A stretch of 64,000 nt of DNA, from NCBI GenBank assembly GCA_014898415.1, contig RCTD01000005.1:2170001-2234000 (forward strand). Direction: 5' to 3'. The stretch comes from Stromatinia cepivora. Taxonomy: Eukaryota > Ascomycota > Leotiomycetes > Helotiales > Sclerotiniaceae. Under the pieces are notes generated by a model. It made no database searches. It had not been told where the DNA came from and was given only the letters and a program-made list of their open reading frames with translations. The position numbers and the translations under genes were made by a program. Of the stretch, positions 20,757 through 33,045 are shown one piece after another. How positions within the stretch are numbered: position 1 is the first letter of the stretch; each line of letters begins with the position of its first letter.

Positions 20757-22411
20757 ATGCATGTGAAGATATATTTTAGTAAAAGATCGAAATTTCTGGT
20801 TGAAATTAAGAGGCTGGTTTTGTGCTTTGTTTTGTTTTGTGTTATGTAGTACGAATAGGATGAGAGAGTAAGTAAGTAATGAAAAGGGTAATAGGAATGG
20901 CTTGGTGAGATAGAGATACAGGTGTTGGATGTTGATTGATCTGCATATGGTTTGGAGAGGTATTTCTATATTGAAGAACTAAGAAGATTCATTTATTACG
21001 AAACTACGGGATTAAATCATTAAGGCACAAAACTCTGATGGTCTGGAGCTTTATGATTTTAGGCAATTCATATATACGACGTGTTCTAGGTAGGTAGTGA
21101 ATATCTTGCAAAAGAGTGAACATCGAATCAAGAAGATGGATATTATACAACCCAGCCTTATCCGGTCTTGCTTGGCTTACCTACATTACATTACCTAGTA
21201 GACAGACCCCTGACTTCTGAATGAGCTCACCGAGAACCTACACCTAAACCTAGTCGCTTGCTTGTAAGTTGTTGCGCATATATATACAGAAATAGATAGG
21301 TAAGTACCGCAATAGGAATAGTATATATAATAAGATAAATATATTAACCATATATTAACTACCTAACTTTAATAAGGTTAATACTCATTTCTAAACATAT
21401 CTTCAACATGAGAGACCGAGTGACGTGACAAACACGATCAGCTTATGAAATCTGCATACTAAAGCTCGAAGCGAGACAGGGGGAAGCAAAATAAGCTGCA
21501 GCACTACGCCCGATTACTATGGAGATCTATCTTACCCTGTCAGAAATCTCCGCATCTCACGGACAAGATGCCACCACACCTACATAAAGAATGAGGCTGC
21601 GGTGCGCTATTTTTACGTTCCGTAATGAATGGATGAATGAGGGTTATATATGCAGGTAAAATCTGCCTTGACAGTGGTGTGGTATTACTATTTGCGCATG
21701 CACCATTTCTAGATATATTGCACCATTTCTGCACTGGGTTATCGATAGAAGGAAAGTCCGGGGTAATTATAAGGTACTAATGGTTAGTCTATCATAGTAT
21801 CATGCATACCCAAACATGAATGATAAGAAGGAAGGGAAGATGAATCATAGATTCCCTATACATATGCGCTTACAGTTACCGTAAAAAGCTAAAGTTGCCG
21901 CCAAAAGCTCTAATAGCCATACTAACATCCATCGGAATGCCCTCCCGGTATACTTCTGCCCTGCTTGTATGGCGTGATATATATAATATACTCCTCAACA
22001 TCCATATACACATACATACACACCAAGGACATGAATCTGGAAGCTCTCCCGCATCCTTATGATATCCACACATACACACCACCAGTTCTGCCTCGCCCCT
22101 CACTTTGCCTCGTGCCTAATGCAACAAGGAGTGCCAATATGCCGCCCAATATATGAAGAGAGAACATGGCTTTTACTCCTCACTCAATGCGCACTTATTA
22201 GGTCCCGAACTATCCTGCATCTTATGCATCTCCATTTTCCGCCATATGCACATGCGCCTGAACCCCAATTTGTCTCTCTCCAGTGCGTAGATTCTAAAAG
22301 ATAAAGCCAACCATTTGCGATAGATATTGCGTGTAGTGATTGGATATGCATTAGATGTATAGAAATTATAAATTATACCATACGCCAACAATGCACGCCA
22401 ATAGCCACGAA

Positions 22412-24751
22412 TTAAGAAGTAAAAAACGTAGCCTCCTTTCCCTTTTTCCTATTATTACCATCAGCTGCTGTTTCTTGATCCTTCCCAAAATAAAATCCTA
22501 GCCCGATATCTTGATACATGGCTTTCTCGTGCCATATCCACGATGTTTTAGAGGAGCCATTAGATGTTCCATGCATATTGACATATGCCGGTCCATTCAC
22601 ATGAACAGTCCCGGGCAGTGCCGACGTATCCGTGTACTTTTGCTTTTCTTTGCCTTTTCCCTTTTGGTCAATTCCGATTGTCCTATCTGCTTCCATGACA
22701 TCCTTATACATCGTCTGATCATACATATTTGTATCTTCATCTGCACACCCCAATCTTGTACTCTGCTCCGTATCCACATCAGGTGTGTGTCCAGTAGCCC
22801 TCCCATCAATATGCGGCCCCTCACCCACCCCTTTCCTCGTCATGCCACCCCACTTTTTCAACCCCGACAACTTAATCGCCGGATCAAAACTAACAAAGAT
22901 GATAGCTTGTGGACTATCATACCCCCCTGTTACATACACTAGACTTCTTTCATCGGCGGTGCCTTCCACATTACCGAAATGGGTGGGTGGATTTAATAGC
23001 TTGTACAATTCGTCCAATGCCTCATTTGCGACTGCGGGATCTTGTGCCGGAGGCCAATAGGTAACGTCTGATTGTCTGTACATTTGGTTCAGGGCGTCTT
23101 CAATCTCAGATGGTGGATCACATAGTAACCCGGCTTTTGTGGGGTGATTGGCAGGGTAAACGAGGGGTGGGCCAACTTTTCGGGAACCGGCGCGAAGTCG
23201 TAATCGTTGTTTTCTTTGCCAGTCTGTTGGAAGGGGGTCATCCACAACGTCGAGAAATGTAGACGAAGAAGAGTGGTAATATCTAATTCGAGATTTGGCA
23301 AGTGTAAATGTTAGGTTGGAAGATCCATCATAGCCTGGATGAGTAAATTGCGGGAGTCTTGTTCGTGATGGCATGTAATGCGGATTGTCGTCGTCCCGAA
23401 GGAGACGTAGAATAGGATCGTCGGGATAATCGCTCAGATCGTGGCTAACGTACTTGTTGTAATCTTCCGAAGTACTCGAATTTGTATTCATCGATAAGGA
23501 TGGTCCTGCTTGAACAATAAAGGAAGACGCTGTTTCTGTTGAAGAAATAGATGTACCAGCCGAATGATAGATATCATCATCCATGTGATTGTATCGTGTC
23601 GGGAAAACAATAGGGGTAGTATAATAAGTACGCTGACTCCTGCTTGCCCCATGATACCACTCCTTTCGAGACTCCATTATTCTGAGCTCTCCGGTACTCT
23701 CATCCGTGTCAAGTCGAAGACTAGTCCATCGATCATCGATGGGGCCTTCTTCGTGTTGACGCCGCCACAAACTTTGATCCTCTGTTTTCTCGATCAATTC
23801 ATTGTAAGGTGACGCGAGCGGAAATCTGATGCAATGATAAAATGAAGTCCAGTCGATTTCCTCGACCTCAAATGATGTTTGATTTGATAGAGCATAGAAA
23901 TAACCGTCGTGAAACTCAAAACAGATGGTTGATCCAATTTCTGACCCTACCATATCTAGAAGATGGACTTTTTGGTCGAACCATTCTCGTTGGGTGAAAT
24001 CGTAGCCATAAATTACCCATTTCTTGTGATTGTCTCTACCCACTTCTGAATGTGTACCGTAGTAAAGATATTTGCCATCATGGCGAACGAAAATTCTCTC
24101 TGTGGAATCCAATTCTCTTACAACAAGAATTTCTCTAGTTTCAATGCTAAAAGCAATGATCCAAGAATTGGCATCCACACCTGATGTCTTGTAGAGGCAT
24201 GAGATTATATTGTCTGAATAATACAACACGTGGAATATACCTCTAGTATTGCGAGCAATTTCCGAGGTAGCGTTGCTCAGTATCCCTGGAATGCTGACGA
24301 CGGCTTCATAACACGCTGAATCATGGAGGTTTAAGATCCTGAGTTTGTTATCAAGGGTGTAGCACAAGACGCCTTTGCAATAAAGATATGCATCCCCGAA
24401 CCCAATAGTTGCTACCGAGTACGGATTCGCTGTAGCAAAAGCCTCTCGTCTTTTCGCGACTCTGCGAAGAGCAGATGCACTATGACCAGTGACGTGCTTG
24501 GTTGACAACGCTTCATTGCAAAATGGTATCTGGGTCTATACAGTCTTCGTCAGCAAGCTGCGCATTGTGGCATTGGTCGCGTTGGTGACGAAGCCGTAGC
24601 TTACTTGTACTATCAATTTGCATATACTCTCCTCGGTGACTAAGTACCTCATCGCCTGGCAGGAAAGGCCTAGGTTAAAAACATCGTCGAAATCGATGTT
24701 CGCTATGATATTGGATAAGACTTCATATGGAAGAGAGATCAAATTAAACAT
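22412..24751 (-). CDS. F-box domain protein
   Basis: Two exons: 24605-24751 and 22412-24529 (donor GTAAGC, acceptor ACCCAG), giving 754 residues. The N-terminal F-box begins MFNLISLPYEVLSNIIANID and continues FDDVFNLGLSCQAMRYLVTE (about residues 3-45); it would bind Skp1 of an SCF ubiquitin ligase. The intron falls just after the F-box, and exon 2 continues IPFCNEALSTKHVTGHSASA and LRRVAKRREAFATANPYSVA, the usual motif after the F-box in this fungal family. A beta-rich middle region follows (GDAYLYCKGVLCYTLDNKLR), possibly propeller-like and substrate-binding. The C-terminal third is Ser/Asp-rich and probably disordered. Fungi have many such proteins; the substrate is unknown. The ATG at 24751 is the first in frame with the F-box. 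Confidence 0.88.
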
Positions 24752-26529
24752 CAGATATTTCTTCAAAGACGCTGCGTTTCAAACTGCAGAATCATATTAG
24801 CTTTTAACCCAAAGATAATGGGGCAATCGACACATACTTGTAAATTGTGAACGAATGATAAGGGCTGTCTCAGGAAAAGGAGAAGTCGTGTTCAGAGTAG
24901 ACAAGATTGTTGATAGGCTTACGATGAGACTGCGCCATTGTGAACTTATAGAGCGGTAAGATGAGGCTCAAAGAAGTTACACCATAGTGATAAGTGCAGG
25001 TACGTAGTATTATTGGGGAAATTAAAGAGCCTCAAGTTTCAACACTGTGCTGGATATTGAACAAGGATTTGATTCGCCGATGTTTTAAGGTGATGATCAT
25101 TCCTTCGCGAAGTCGGTTAAAATGCATGCCAAGCCCCTTCAGGCTCTTGTGAGGCTCTTCTTCGCCCTAGATCATCTTTGACTAGTCAAATTACAGGTCT
25201 CTCGAAAGCTGGGCGAAGGAAGGTCATATGGCCGAATCTACTGTTCTTCCATTATCTTACTGTGAAAGGTCCCCCAAATATGCAAAACAGAATGCATACA
25301 CACACATGCACACATTACACGCATGTATGATGCCGTGCCGTTCGTGAAGTCATCCGTGAGGCGACTCGATAGTCGAGTGGTTGCCTCGATTAGCATGCGG
25401 GAATGCAGGGGTGAAGATTTGGACTGGCCAAGCCATATGCGGTACGGATTGAGATTGACTTACATGCTGCAAAAACAGCTGTGCCTTAAAAACAATTTCT
25501 GTGAATAGCAAGGTAACACATGGGGATTTGGTGTGTATCTTTGAGGCTTAAAATCAATCTCGGATCAATCTATCAAATCGAGATGTAAGAGGAAACCATG
25601 ATCAGCCACTTTAGGAGGAGTGGTGAAACAGCTGCGGCTCAAACCCTCCCTTGTACCCATCAGTTAAGGAGGCGGTGTAATGATAAGAGCCGCATCTGCA
25701 TCACTTCAAAGGCACTGGTAACTTGGCCAGAATCCACAATCAAGACAGGTCTGGGACGAAAACACAATCGGCCGAAAATCGTTGTCCAGTATTGCTAGAA
25801 AGCTCGCGGTTCAAGGGGAAGGTAAAATCTGCCCATTCAGTCTTAGGAACACTACTCTCAAAAGGTCTCTTCGTCCGTTTCAAAACGAGGTCCATCTCGC
25901 AATCGACAAGAATCCACCAAGCGAACGCAGGCGATGCGTCATCTCTACTTAGCGATGTACGGATATGTGAATAGCATCATCTGAAAGATATTATCCCATG
26001 GGTTAGATATACCCTATGACTGTACTGTACTTTCGTTAATTGAAGGGACCTTTGCTCAATCAGACAGACCTTCAAATTGGCCAGCCCAACTTTATGATTA
26101 GAGCTGGAATAACTGGTAGGTAGCAAGTGACCTTAGTTCATTATGGTGAGAAAAAGAACCACTGCACGGAGTAGGTTATTAGAATGACACGAACAAATGC
26201 ATCTAAGAAGATCTTGGCGTATGAGATTGCAATTGGGAAAGTATTTGCACCGGAAATGCATTGAGCAAATTCTTGCTCGCACCTTCCTATTTTGCTATAG
26301 TCTTGACTAAGATTGGTTTAAGTAAGGAAGGTTAATCATCAAAAGTTATTCCGAACTCCGTCATCTTTTACGAACTCCGCCATCTTTACGTAATCTACTC
26401 CGTATAATATGATATGTTTTCTTGATGGCGGCTTATGAGTATTTAAGCATCTAGGTATCTGAAGATAACTGAAGATAACACAGCATGAAGCAGATTCTTT
26501 CGCGAGGATTTTGATTTCAATCTTAGGAC
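24752..26529. other. Intergenic between divergent F-box and MFS genes
   Basis: About 1.8 kb. No gene, RNA or strong repeat recognised. Short CA-rich DNA (ACACACACATGCACACA) occurs at about 25299-25322. It probably contains the promoters of both flanking genes. Confidence 0.5.
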
Positions 26530-28107
26530 ATGGGCCGCATACAGAACTTCATATTGGGCAGACGAGTTGACCCCTCTTCACCGCCACCTCATTTCCTGAA
26601 AATACGATCTTCAAATATTTTTATTATCTCGACAATATGTGTAGCAGTATTTACAGACATCTTCCTTTACGGAATCATCGTACCCGTCGTGCCTTTCTCA
26701 CTCAGCTCGCGCGCAGGCGTGCCTGAAGCCTCGGTTCAGAGCTGGGTATCTATATTACTTGCAGTGTATGGCGCAGCATTACTCGTTGGGAGCCCAATTT
26801 CAGGATGGTATGCCGACCATTCGTCATCGAGACGTTTGCCATTACTGATAGGCTTGATCGCAATGATTGGATCTACAATTATGCTGTGCCTGGCAAAGTC
26901 AGTGGCATTGCTGGTTTTGGGACGCGTATTCGCAGGGTTGAGTGCAGCCATTGTGTGGACCGTAGGACAAGCTTTATTAGTCGATACCGTTGGACAAGCC
27001 GAAATTGGTGAAACATTGGGTTACGTGAGCGTGAGCATGAGTCTTGGGATTTTGATCGCTCCTTTGCTGGGAGGCATTGTGTATGAAAAGGCTGGATATT
27101 ACGCCGTTTTCTACATGTCCTTTGGATTATTGATCTTGGATATTCTTCTTCGTTTGGTATTGATAGAAAAGAAAATTGCTCAGCAGTGGCTGGACGATGA
27201 ATCAGCCGCCGATTCTGGAACCAGCTCAAACTCGGAAACTTCGCCTGCGCGCAATGAGATCGCAGCCGACACAGTGGCAAGAAATGTGAACTATACGACC
27301 ACGGACGAGGAGAAGATAACACAAAGTGAGCCTTCAGGTACCACCGAAGCTGCGCCCACTGCTCCCCACGAGATCAGCAAATGGCCTGCAATCTTCACTC
27401 TTCTGAAATCTAGACGGCTCTGTGCTGGACTGTGGGGTTGTGTAGTTCAAGCATCTCTCATGTCATCATTTGACAGTGTCATTCCTCTCTTCGTTCGAGA
27501 TACTTTTCACTGGAATTCCGTTGGAGCTGGATTGATCTTTCTTGCTCTCATGGTACCCTGTTTTGCCGCACCAATTGTTGGGTGGGCATGCGATCGTTAT
27601 GGCCCACGTTGGCCATGCGTTGCTGGCTTCTGTTTCGCAGTCCCGTTCTGGGTTCTCCTACGGCTCGTCACGTATGATTCCTTAAACCAGAAAGTTCTTC
27701 TCTGCGCACTGCTAGCACTCATTGGTGTCTCCTTGACCTGTGTCATGCCAGGGCTAATGGCCGAGATCACCTATATCGTTGAAGCAAAGGAGAAACAAAT
27801 ACCTGGTCGATTTGGGAAGAACGGAGCATATGCACAAGCATACGGTCTTTTTATCACCGCTTATGCGGCCGGTACTCTTATCGGCCCAATTTGGTCAGGT
27901 TATGTAGAAGACAATGCAGGATGGGGTACAATGGCCTGGACATTGGGACTATTCAGTTTTACTGGCGCCATCCCATGTTTAATCTATACTGGAGGTCTGA
28001 TAACGAAGGCCAATGCTAAAACTGCAGAGGAAAGGGCAGTCAACCCTCAATCAAGGGAGATCAATGGCCCCCTAGCTGCAACAAAGGATGCAGAGGACAT
28101 TGTATGA
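26530..28107 (+). CDS. MFS transporter, DHA1/vesicular amine transporter-like
   Basis: A single-exon ORF of 525 residues. Twelve hydrophobic segments are arranged 6+6 around a hydrophilic loop at about residues 215-285 (Ser/Thr/Glu-rich). TM1 contains FTDIFLYGIIVPVVPFSL, the typical start of this drug:H+ antiporter-like group. The loop between TM2 and TM3 has GWYADHSSSRRLPLL, an altered form of MFS motif A (GxLaDrxGrrxxl), and the second half has the related GWACDRYGPRWPC. TM4 carries LVLGRVFAGLSAAIVWT and TM5 SLGILIAPLLGG, resembling antiporter motif C. The likely location is the plasma membrane, exporting a toxic or secondary metabolite. The substrate cannot be read from sequence, and no biosynthetic cluster lies beside it. 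The ATG at 26530 precedes a short cytoplasmic N-terminus. Confidence 0.9.
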   Translation: MGRIQNFILGRRVDPSSPPPHFLKIRSSNIFIISTICVAVFTDIFLYGIIVPVVPFSLSSRAGVPEASVQSWVSILLAVYGAALLVGSPISGWYADHSSSRRLPLLIGLIAMIGSTIMLCLAKSVALLVLGRVFAGLSAAIVWTVGQALLVDTVGQAEIGETLGYVSVSMSLGILIAPLLGGIVYEKAGYYAVFYMSFGLLILDILLRLVLIEKKIAQQWLDDESAADSGTSSNSETSPARNEIAADTVARNVNYTTTDEEKITQSEPSGTTEAAPTAPHEISKWPAIFTLLKSRRLCAGLWGCVVQASLMSSFDSVIPLFVRDTFHWNSVGAGLIFLALMVPCFAAPIVGWACDRYGPRWPCVAGFCFAVPFWVLLRLVTYDSLNQKVLLCALLALIGVSLTCVMPGLMAEITYIVEAKEKQIPGRFGKNGAYAQAYGLFITAYAAGTLIGPIWSGYVEDNAGWGTMAWTLGLFSFTGAIPCLIYTGGLITKANAKTAEERAVNPQSREINGPLAATKDAEDIV

Positions 28108-28711
28108 GTATATTTTGAATTTTATGAGTAAGTAATCATGTTTATACCAAGGATATACACTACACCAGGTTTGTCAAGAAGGCAATGTACATTATCTCAT
28201 CTCTATCTTATCTGTATAATTGTATATAGTACGAGTACATAAACCAATGAACTGCGTCATGATTCATAAACTATCGAGATCTTTATATTCATACCGCGCA
28301 ACATCAATATTCGAAATGGGAGATTGTAACCATACATTTTGGGTCTGCACAAATTTCCCTCGCATAAATAACAAGTATAATTCTAGATGCACATCACCAA
28401 CGATGTGAGGGTTGTCAGTTTACACATTATCTTCAAACAATGAGTGAATAATGAGATGGTCTGGCTCTGGATTGGGGGGCTAGGTATGTTCTTTGGCGAC
28501 ATTTTTGTGTATGCGTCGAGGGTTAGAGTGTTAGGAGTAGGGGTTGCTGGGTAGTAGATCAAAAGAATTTCTTAAGTAGAGGACAAGAGAGGAGAGATGT
28601 CGATGGATGATTAGTATGTTCAACGTCATCATTTTGAAATCGAGCGTTAGGTTTTTACACGTTTGGTATTCCCCTTCCGATCCTACACCGAAAAGATACA
28701 TGACTGATTTC
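28108..28711. other. Convergent 3' flanks of the MFS gene and CTNNBL1
   Basis: About 0.6 kb between two convergent genes. No feature recognised beyond probable 3' UTRs. Confidence 0.5.
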
Positions 28712-30588
28712 TCACGGCAAAAACTGCACCAACGTCCCCAACATATCCCTCATCATCTTCTCCTCCCCATCACCCTCTTCATCCCCTACCACCATTGTAT
28801 CCAACTGCTCCTGTATAGTCTCTCTCAATACCTCCAACCTCTCATCCCTCTCCGCCAATAGCGCCCGAATCTTTCTCTCCGCTCCTTCATCTTCCGCCAC
28901 CAACCATGCTAAAATAACATCAATCGTTTGCAAACAAAACAAACCCGAGTCCAACCTTCTCGATAACCATTCATCCGCCGTCTCCTCTTTTTCTTCCGCA
29001 CTAAGTTTCGCTTGTTCCTTACGGATTTCAGCATCGACAGCTGCTACCCGCGCTGCATAATCTCGACGAAGTTTCACAAGCTTGCCTATCTTTTCATATT
29101 CCTTTTCTACAAATTTAGCAAGTGTGCGAATTCGACCAGCTTGATTGGCGGGCAGGAGACGTAGTAGGCTTGAGAATATTCCTAACAGGTGTTCGACCGT
29201 CTGGCCGTCAATTTTCTTCATGAACATTCCGAATACTACTTTGAGACCTGCTGCATCCACCAATTTTTCACAAACTTCTGCGCCAGTTTGTCCTCCTAAT
29301 GCATGATCTAACAGCCTGAGTGCGCGTGATTTACTCATTTTGCCTTCTTTGACCATAATCAGACAGAGTTCAACACCTTCTGCTTCAACAAACTTTTGTT
29401 TTCCTTCTGGTTCATCAACACAGCAGGTTAAGGAGTCGAACACGTTTTCTACGAATTCCTCTTCCTCGGTTCCTTTGATTGGATCGCGCTTTCTATAGGC
29501 TGCAAGGATTTGGAGTAGGAGATCGATACCGTCTAGTTCGCAGAGTTTACGACGGTTGAGGGAAGATGATTGTAGAAGAATCGCCATAACTTCCGCCGAG
29601 TATTGTTTGTTCTGGCTCGCCGGAGACTCTTTTTTCGGTATTCGATTCAATAACCAATTCAATATGCTTGTCTCCTGACCGATCTTTTCTGCAAGCGATA
29701 CCCTTGACGCCAGGTTTTCCAACACAGACAATGCATGGTACACGCCACTCCTATCCGACTCATTGCTTTCATTAAACCTTGCAAAATTCGAAACCAATAG
29801 ATCCAATAAATCCGCCTCAATCATAGCATCTACAATTTCGTTCCATTGTTCTTGTTCAGCCTCCACATCTTCATCTGTAAGTTCACTGATAATCTCCACC
29901 GCATCAATCGCAATGTCCGTATTCTCGTGCGCCAGTAATCCAACCAAGCTCCCAACACATCCCAACTTCGCAAATTCTCCGTATAATTCCGGATGTTCTG
30001 ATAGAATGCTCAGAGCTTTGATATCTGCATCTAGATCCGCTTCACTCCCCATAAACTTCTGCGGGTCACTCTCAAATTTCGCTCTCAATTCAGCATTCTT
30101 CGTAATCTTTTTCTCAAAGTTTAGGGCCATTTTTCTTAGCCATGCCGAATCGATTTTTTCAGGAACAATCTCTGCGCTTTCTTGCCCATCCATATAATCT
30201 AATATTTCCGATTCATCTTTTGTGATGCCACCACCGAAGAACCGCCCTTCTTCATCATCAGGGACATCTGGTCCATAGTCTTCGTCATCGTCTTCCGGTG
30301 GAGCTGAAGGTCCCGCTTCAATATCGTCATCCTCTTCTACTGCAGGCTGTTTACCGTTGCTTTTGGCATGGCCATTCGCAGACAGTTTTGCGGATTTATA
30401 GATCTCATCTAAAGAATTGCTTAGCAAAAAGTTGGGACGAGAAGATGGGGCCTGCTAACTTGGATCTCGAGTAGGTTCCAATTTGCGCTTATGGCTGGGT
30501 AGAGCTGGCTTCTGCAGGGCATTAGATGATAACTTATGAAACTAAAAGAATAAGTGCCCACCTTAAACAAATCATCAATACTTGTCAT
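28712..30588 (-). CDS. CTNNBL1: Beta-catenin-like protein 1 (CTNNBL1), spliceosome-associated armadillo protein
   Basis: Three exons: 30562-30588 (MTSIDDLFK), 30460-30511 and 28712-30408; introns run GTGGGC...CTGCAG and GTTAGC...TTTAG; 591 residues. The rebuilt N-terminus reads DLFKKPALPSHKRKLEPTRD-PNEIYKSAKLS. CTNNBL1 associates with the Prp19/CDC5L complex, binds basic NLS-like sequences and acts in pre-mRNA splicing. After an acidic region (EEDDDIEAGPSAPPEDDDED) comes the conserved FFGGGITKDESEILDYMDGQ, then an all-helical armadillo-like array through AIDAVEIISELTDEDVEAEQ and HALSVLENLASRV to SKSRALRLLDHALGG, and a C-terminal coiled coil. The longest ORF starts with a Met encoded inside the second intron, so an annotation based on ORF length alone would get the N-terminus wrong. 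Confidence 0.94.
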
Positions 30589-31105
30589 TGTAACGAATGA
30601 GATCAACTCGAGGTTGGGCGTTTGTAGATGTTTGTCACTGCGATTCTGATGCGGTAAAGATCGTGGTCGTAAAATCGATGAGTTTCTCGAAGAATTGGGC
30701 GAAGCAGAGTCCGCTCGAATGATTGTGAAATTGGAATTGATATTTGTGGTTTGTTTGTTTAACTTGAGAAATTATAACTTTTGGAGCTCCTTGAATGAAG
30801 CTCAACCTATGCCTTGCTTAGTAATACCCGTCTCGACAAGGCTGACCAGACTTCACGTCATCCATTCAACTCTCCCAGTGGTCTTGTAAGATTACAGCAG
30901 CCTTTGTTGTTTTATTACATTATTTACTGTGGGGAATACCATTTGCTCCAAAATAGTTCTATTCCTAATCCATACCTTCAAAAAACAATTGATATTCAAG
31001 AATTGGCAAAGAGTTGTACAAGGAAGTGTCATATTTTGATATAACTAAGTGGTCTGAAAGATTGAACTCACCTCGGACATTGAGATCTCAGATAGATTAA
31101 GGACC
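30589..31105. other. Divergent promoter of CTNNBL1 and the acidic conserved gene
   Basis: About 0.5 kb between divergent starts. No specific element recognised. Confidence 0.5.
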
Positions 31106-31985
31106 ATGGAACTTCCTGAATCGGGAGGTTTCCTCCCAGACTCCCTTCCCTCTCCCTCTCCCTCTCCAAGCACTACGTCAGTCAGTTCCACCTCATCCAA
31201 TCTACCACAGCCACGTACGAAACCTCTTCGTGCCGGATCCGCAAAGGAACAAGCTGCAAGACGCTATGTAGAGAACAAATTACTCCAAATCGCAAGGCGA
31301 TACACCAAAAAGTTTGAAGGTCCCGAAGAAGGAGATACGGTAGCTGGCTATGTAAGTATGAAGGAGGTAGCCAAGGACATTTCCGAGATAATAGATGTGT
31401 TGTGGCTCTCGGGTACACGTATGTACCTCAATCTATATATGATACTCGAATCTTTAACTGACTATCATAGCAAATTTGCAAATTCCATATTTGCTAAATG
31501 TTGCCCTCACAATGTCTACATATCCCACCAAATTTCCCCCAGCACCAGCTACAACTTTTGCTGTTTTGAGAAAGCTAGATCATACATTCGCTAGTTTACT
31601 GAGGGGAGAGGACTCAGTTACTGGAGAGGTTTTACCGGGGTTTCAGTCGGGTAGGAGGGCGGGAATGAGCCAGACTGATATGGTTAGATGCAGAAGTATA
31701 GTTGAGGACACCAGGGTAATGATTGTGGATGTTATGAGTAAGGAAGCAGAGCCAGAACCACAATCCGAGAACGGAGTCGACGGTGACGCTGACGGTAATG
31801 GTGAGGATGATGAAGAAATCGGCAATGGTCCCGATGATATCCTTTTGGACGAAGATGATGAATCTGAATACGATAATGATGAACTTGCTATGGACATTGC
31901 TAGAGTTTACGAGGCAACGATTATGGAGCTTGGAGAAAGGCTAGAAAGTGGCCCTAACATTGGGATTGGGCACAATGATTCATGA
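31106..31985 (+). CDS. Conserved fungal protein of unknown function
   Basis: Two exons: 31106-31418 and 31471-31985 (donor GTATGT, acceptor CATAG), 275 residues; the junction restores LWLSGTPNLQIPYLLNVAL. The N-terminus is Ser/Pro-rich, in part from a CCCTCT triplet repeat (PSPSPSPST). A conserved helical core follows: KEQAARRYVENKLLQIARRY, VAKDISEIIDVLWLSGTPNL, TTFAVLRKLDHTFASLLRGE and MVRCRSIVEDTRVMIVDVMS. The C-terminus is very acidic (DDILLDEDDESEYDNDELAM). No signal peptide, membrane segment, Walker motif or zinc motif is visible, so it is not a RecA-type recombinase. I recognise the pattern as conserved in filamentous ascomycetes but know of no established function. Confidence 0.85.
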
Positions 31986-33045
31986 ATGAAACAGACCTCG
32001 CATCCCCGCAAAATCTTTCAAAGCAAACTTACACATATTGGCCGAGTCGACATTAGCTGAACTATCAAAGGACAGGAGAATATGACCTAGATCAGCGATA
32101 CTTTCGTCGGCAAGTGTTTACATCGAATGCGCATGCTTCCATATCCATGTCCATGGATGTGGAAAGTCGAAAGAGACTCATGAAAGTATACAGCTCGCTC
32201 TATATAGCTCTGTCACGAGGATTCCAATATTCATGAGATTGAAACTCCGGCCTGACCACTACAGTAGAATGGGAGGGAAGAATTGCGCGGATTGTCAATT
32301 GTGAGTATGTAAAGTCGTAGAAGAAGTCGAGGTTAAAATCTCATCCTAGGTTTTATCTCATTTAATGGGATTTTATCGTTCATTGTCATCGTCGACAAGC
32401 TTGAAATTCGTTCAGTCACAAAGCTGCATCTCTCACCTTTCGGTAATCCCTAATGTTGAGTTTTGAAATGTGCAGTTCACACCGTTTGGTGGGAAGTTGT
32501 GAGTGAGTGCGGCTTTAATGGAGCGTGAAAACAGAGAGCCAGCGGAAGGATTAATTCCGTCTGCCTTGGGGTTTTTGCACTGTAGTATCATCAGTCCGTT
32601 GCAATCGGGTGATTGTATCTACAACGACACTAGATTCCCTTCAATACATCTTATTAGTGCCATCCGGTAGATTTAAGCCAAGCCTTGATATTGAATGTGA
32701 CAACCCAAAAAGTAAACAGTAAGTATTTCTGAGTTGGCTTGTTGGTCGCCATTTATATGAGTTGCTCTAGTGGATACTACATTGCGAGCGGCGAATTCAA
32801 TCCTTTCTCTAACCCTGCCTAAGATCCGTTGTTGTTTTGTTTTTTGTTCCATATCTGAAAATTTGGCGGGCGCGTTCGCTATTTCGACTCACTTAAAGAG
32901 TAAAGGGCATGTTAAATCGATTTCTTACGATTCTTCTCAAATCAAAAATTCAAGCCAAGCCATCGTTTAAGATATCCAATTAACAAGAAGAATATTCGGG
33001 ACGTTTATTTTTTATTGCAATAACTAGATTATGTACAAAGAGACA
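31986..33045. other. Intergenic, convergent side of the acidic gene and efm3
   Basis: About 1 kb with no gene, RNA or repeat recognised. Both flanks are probably 3' UTRs. Confidence 0.5.

Larger units (their letters stand above)
19996..22411. other. Repeat-rich intergenic region
   Basis: About 2.4 kb without a gene. It holds two 9-bp tandem arrays (20325-20369 and 20595-20756), AT-rich dinucleotide tracts around 21320-21380 and several TAGGTAGG/ACCTACC words. Open frames in the arrays are products of the repeats. The right end is the 3' flank of the F-box gene. Confidence 0.6.

Noticed and set aside
20406..20849. 147-codon ORF of Met-Ile-Cys repeats
   Set aside because: It consists mainly of the 9-bp tandem array, which stays open because the unit is a multiple of three; the flanking codons have no recognisable features.
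24536..24766. Separate 76-codon F-box-only gene
   Set aside because: Its ORF runs into the intron; splicing at 24605/24529 joins the F-box to the downstream family motif.
30409..30427. ATG of the longest CTNNBL1 ORF at 30427
   Set aside because: It lies in a predicted intron; using it would drop the conserved DLFKKPALP N-terminus.
31106..31985. DMC1/RecA-type recombinase assignment
   Set aside because: No Walker A or B motif or RecA core is present, and the length is wrong.
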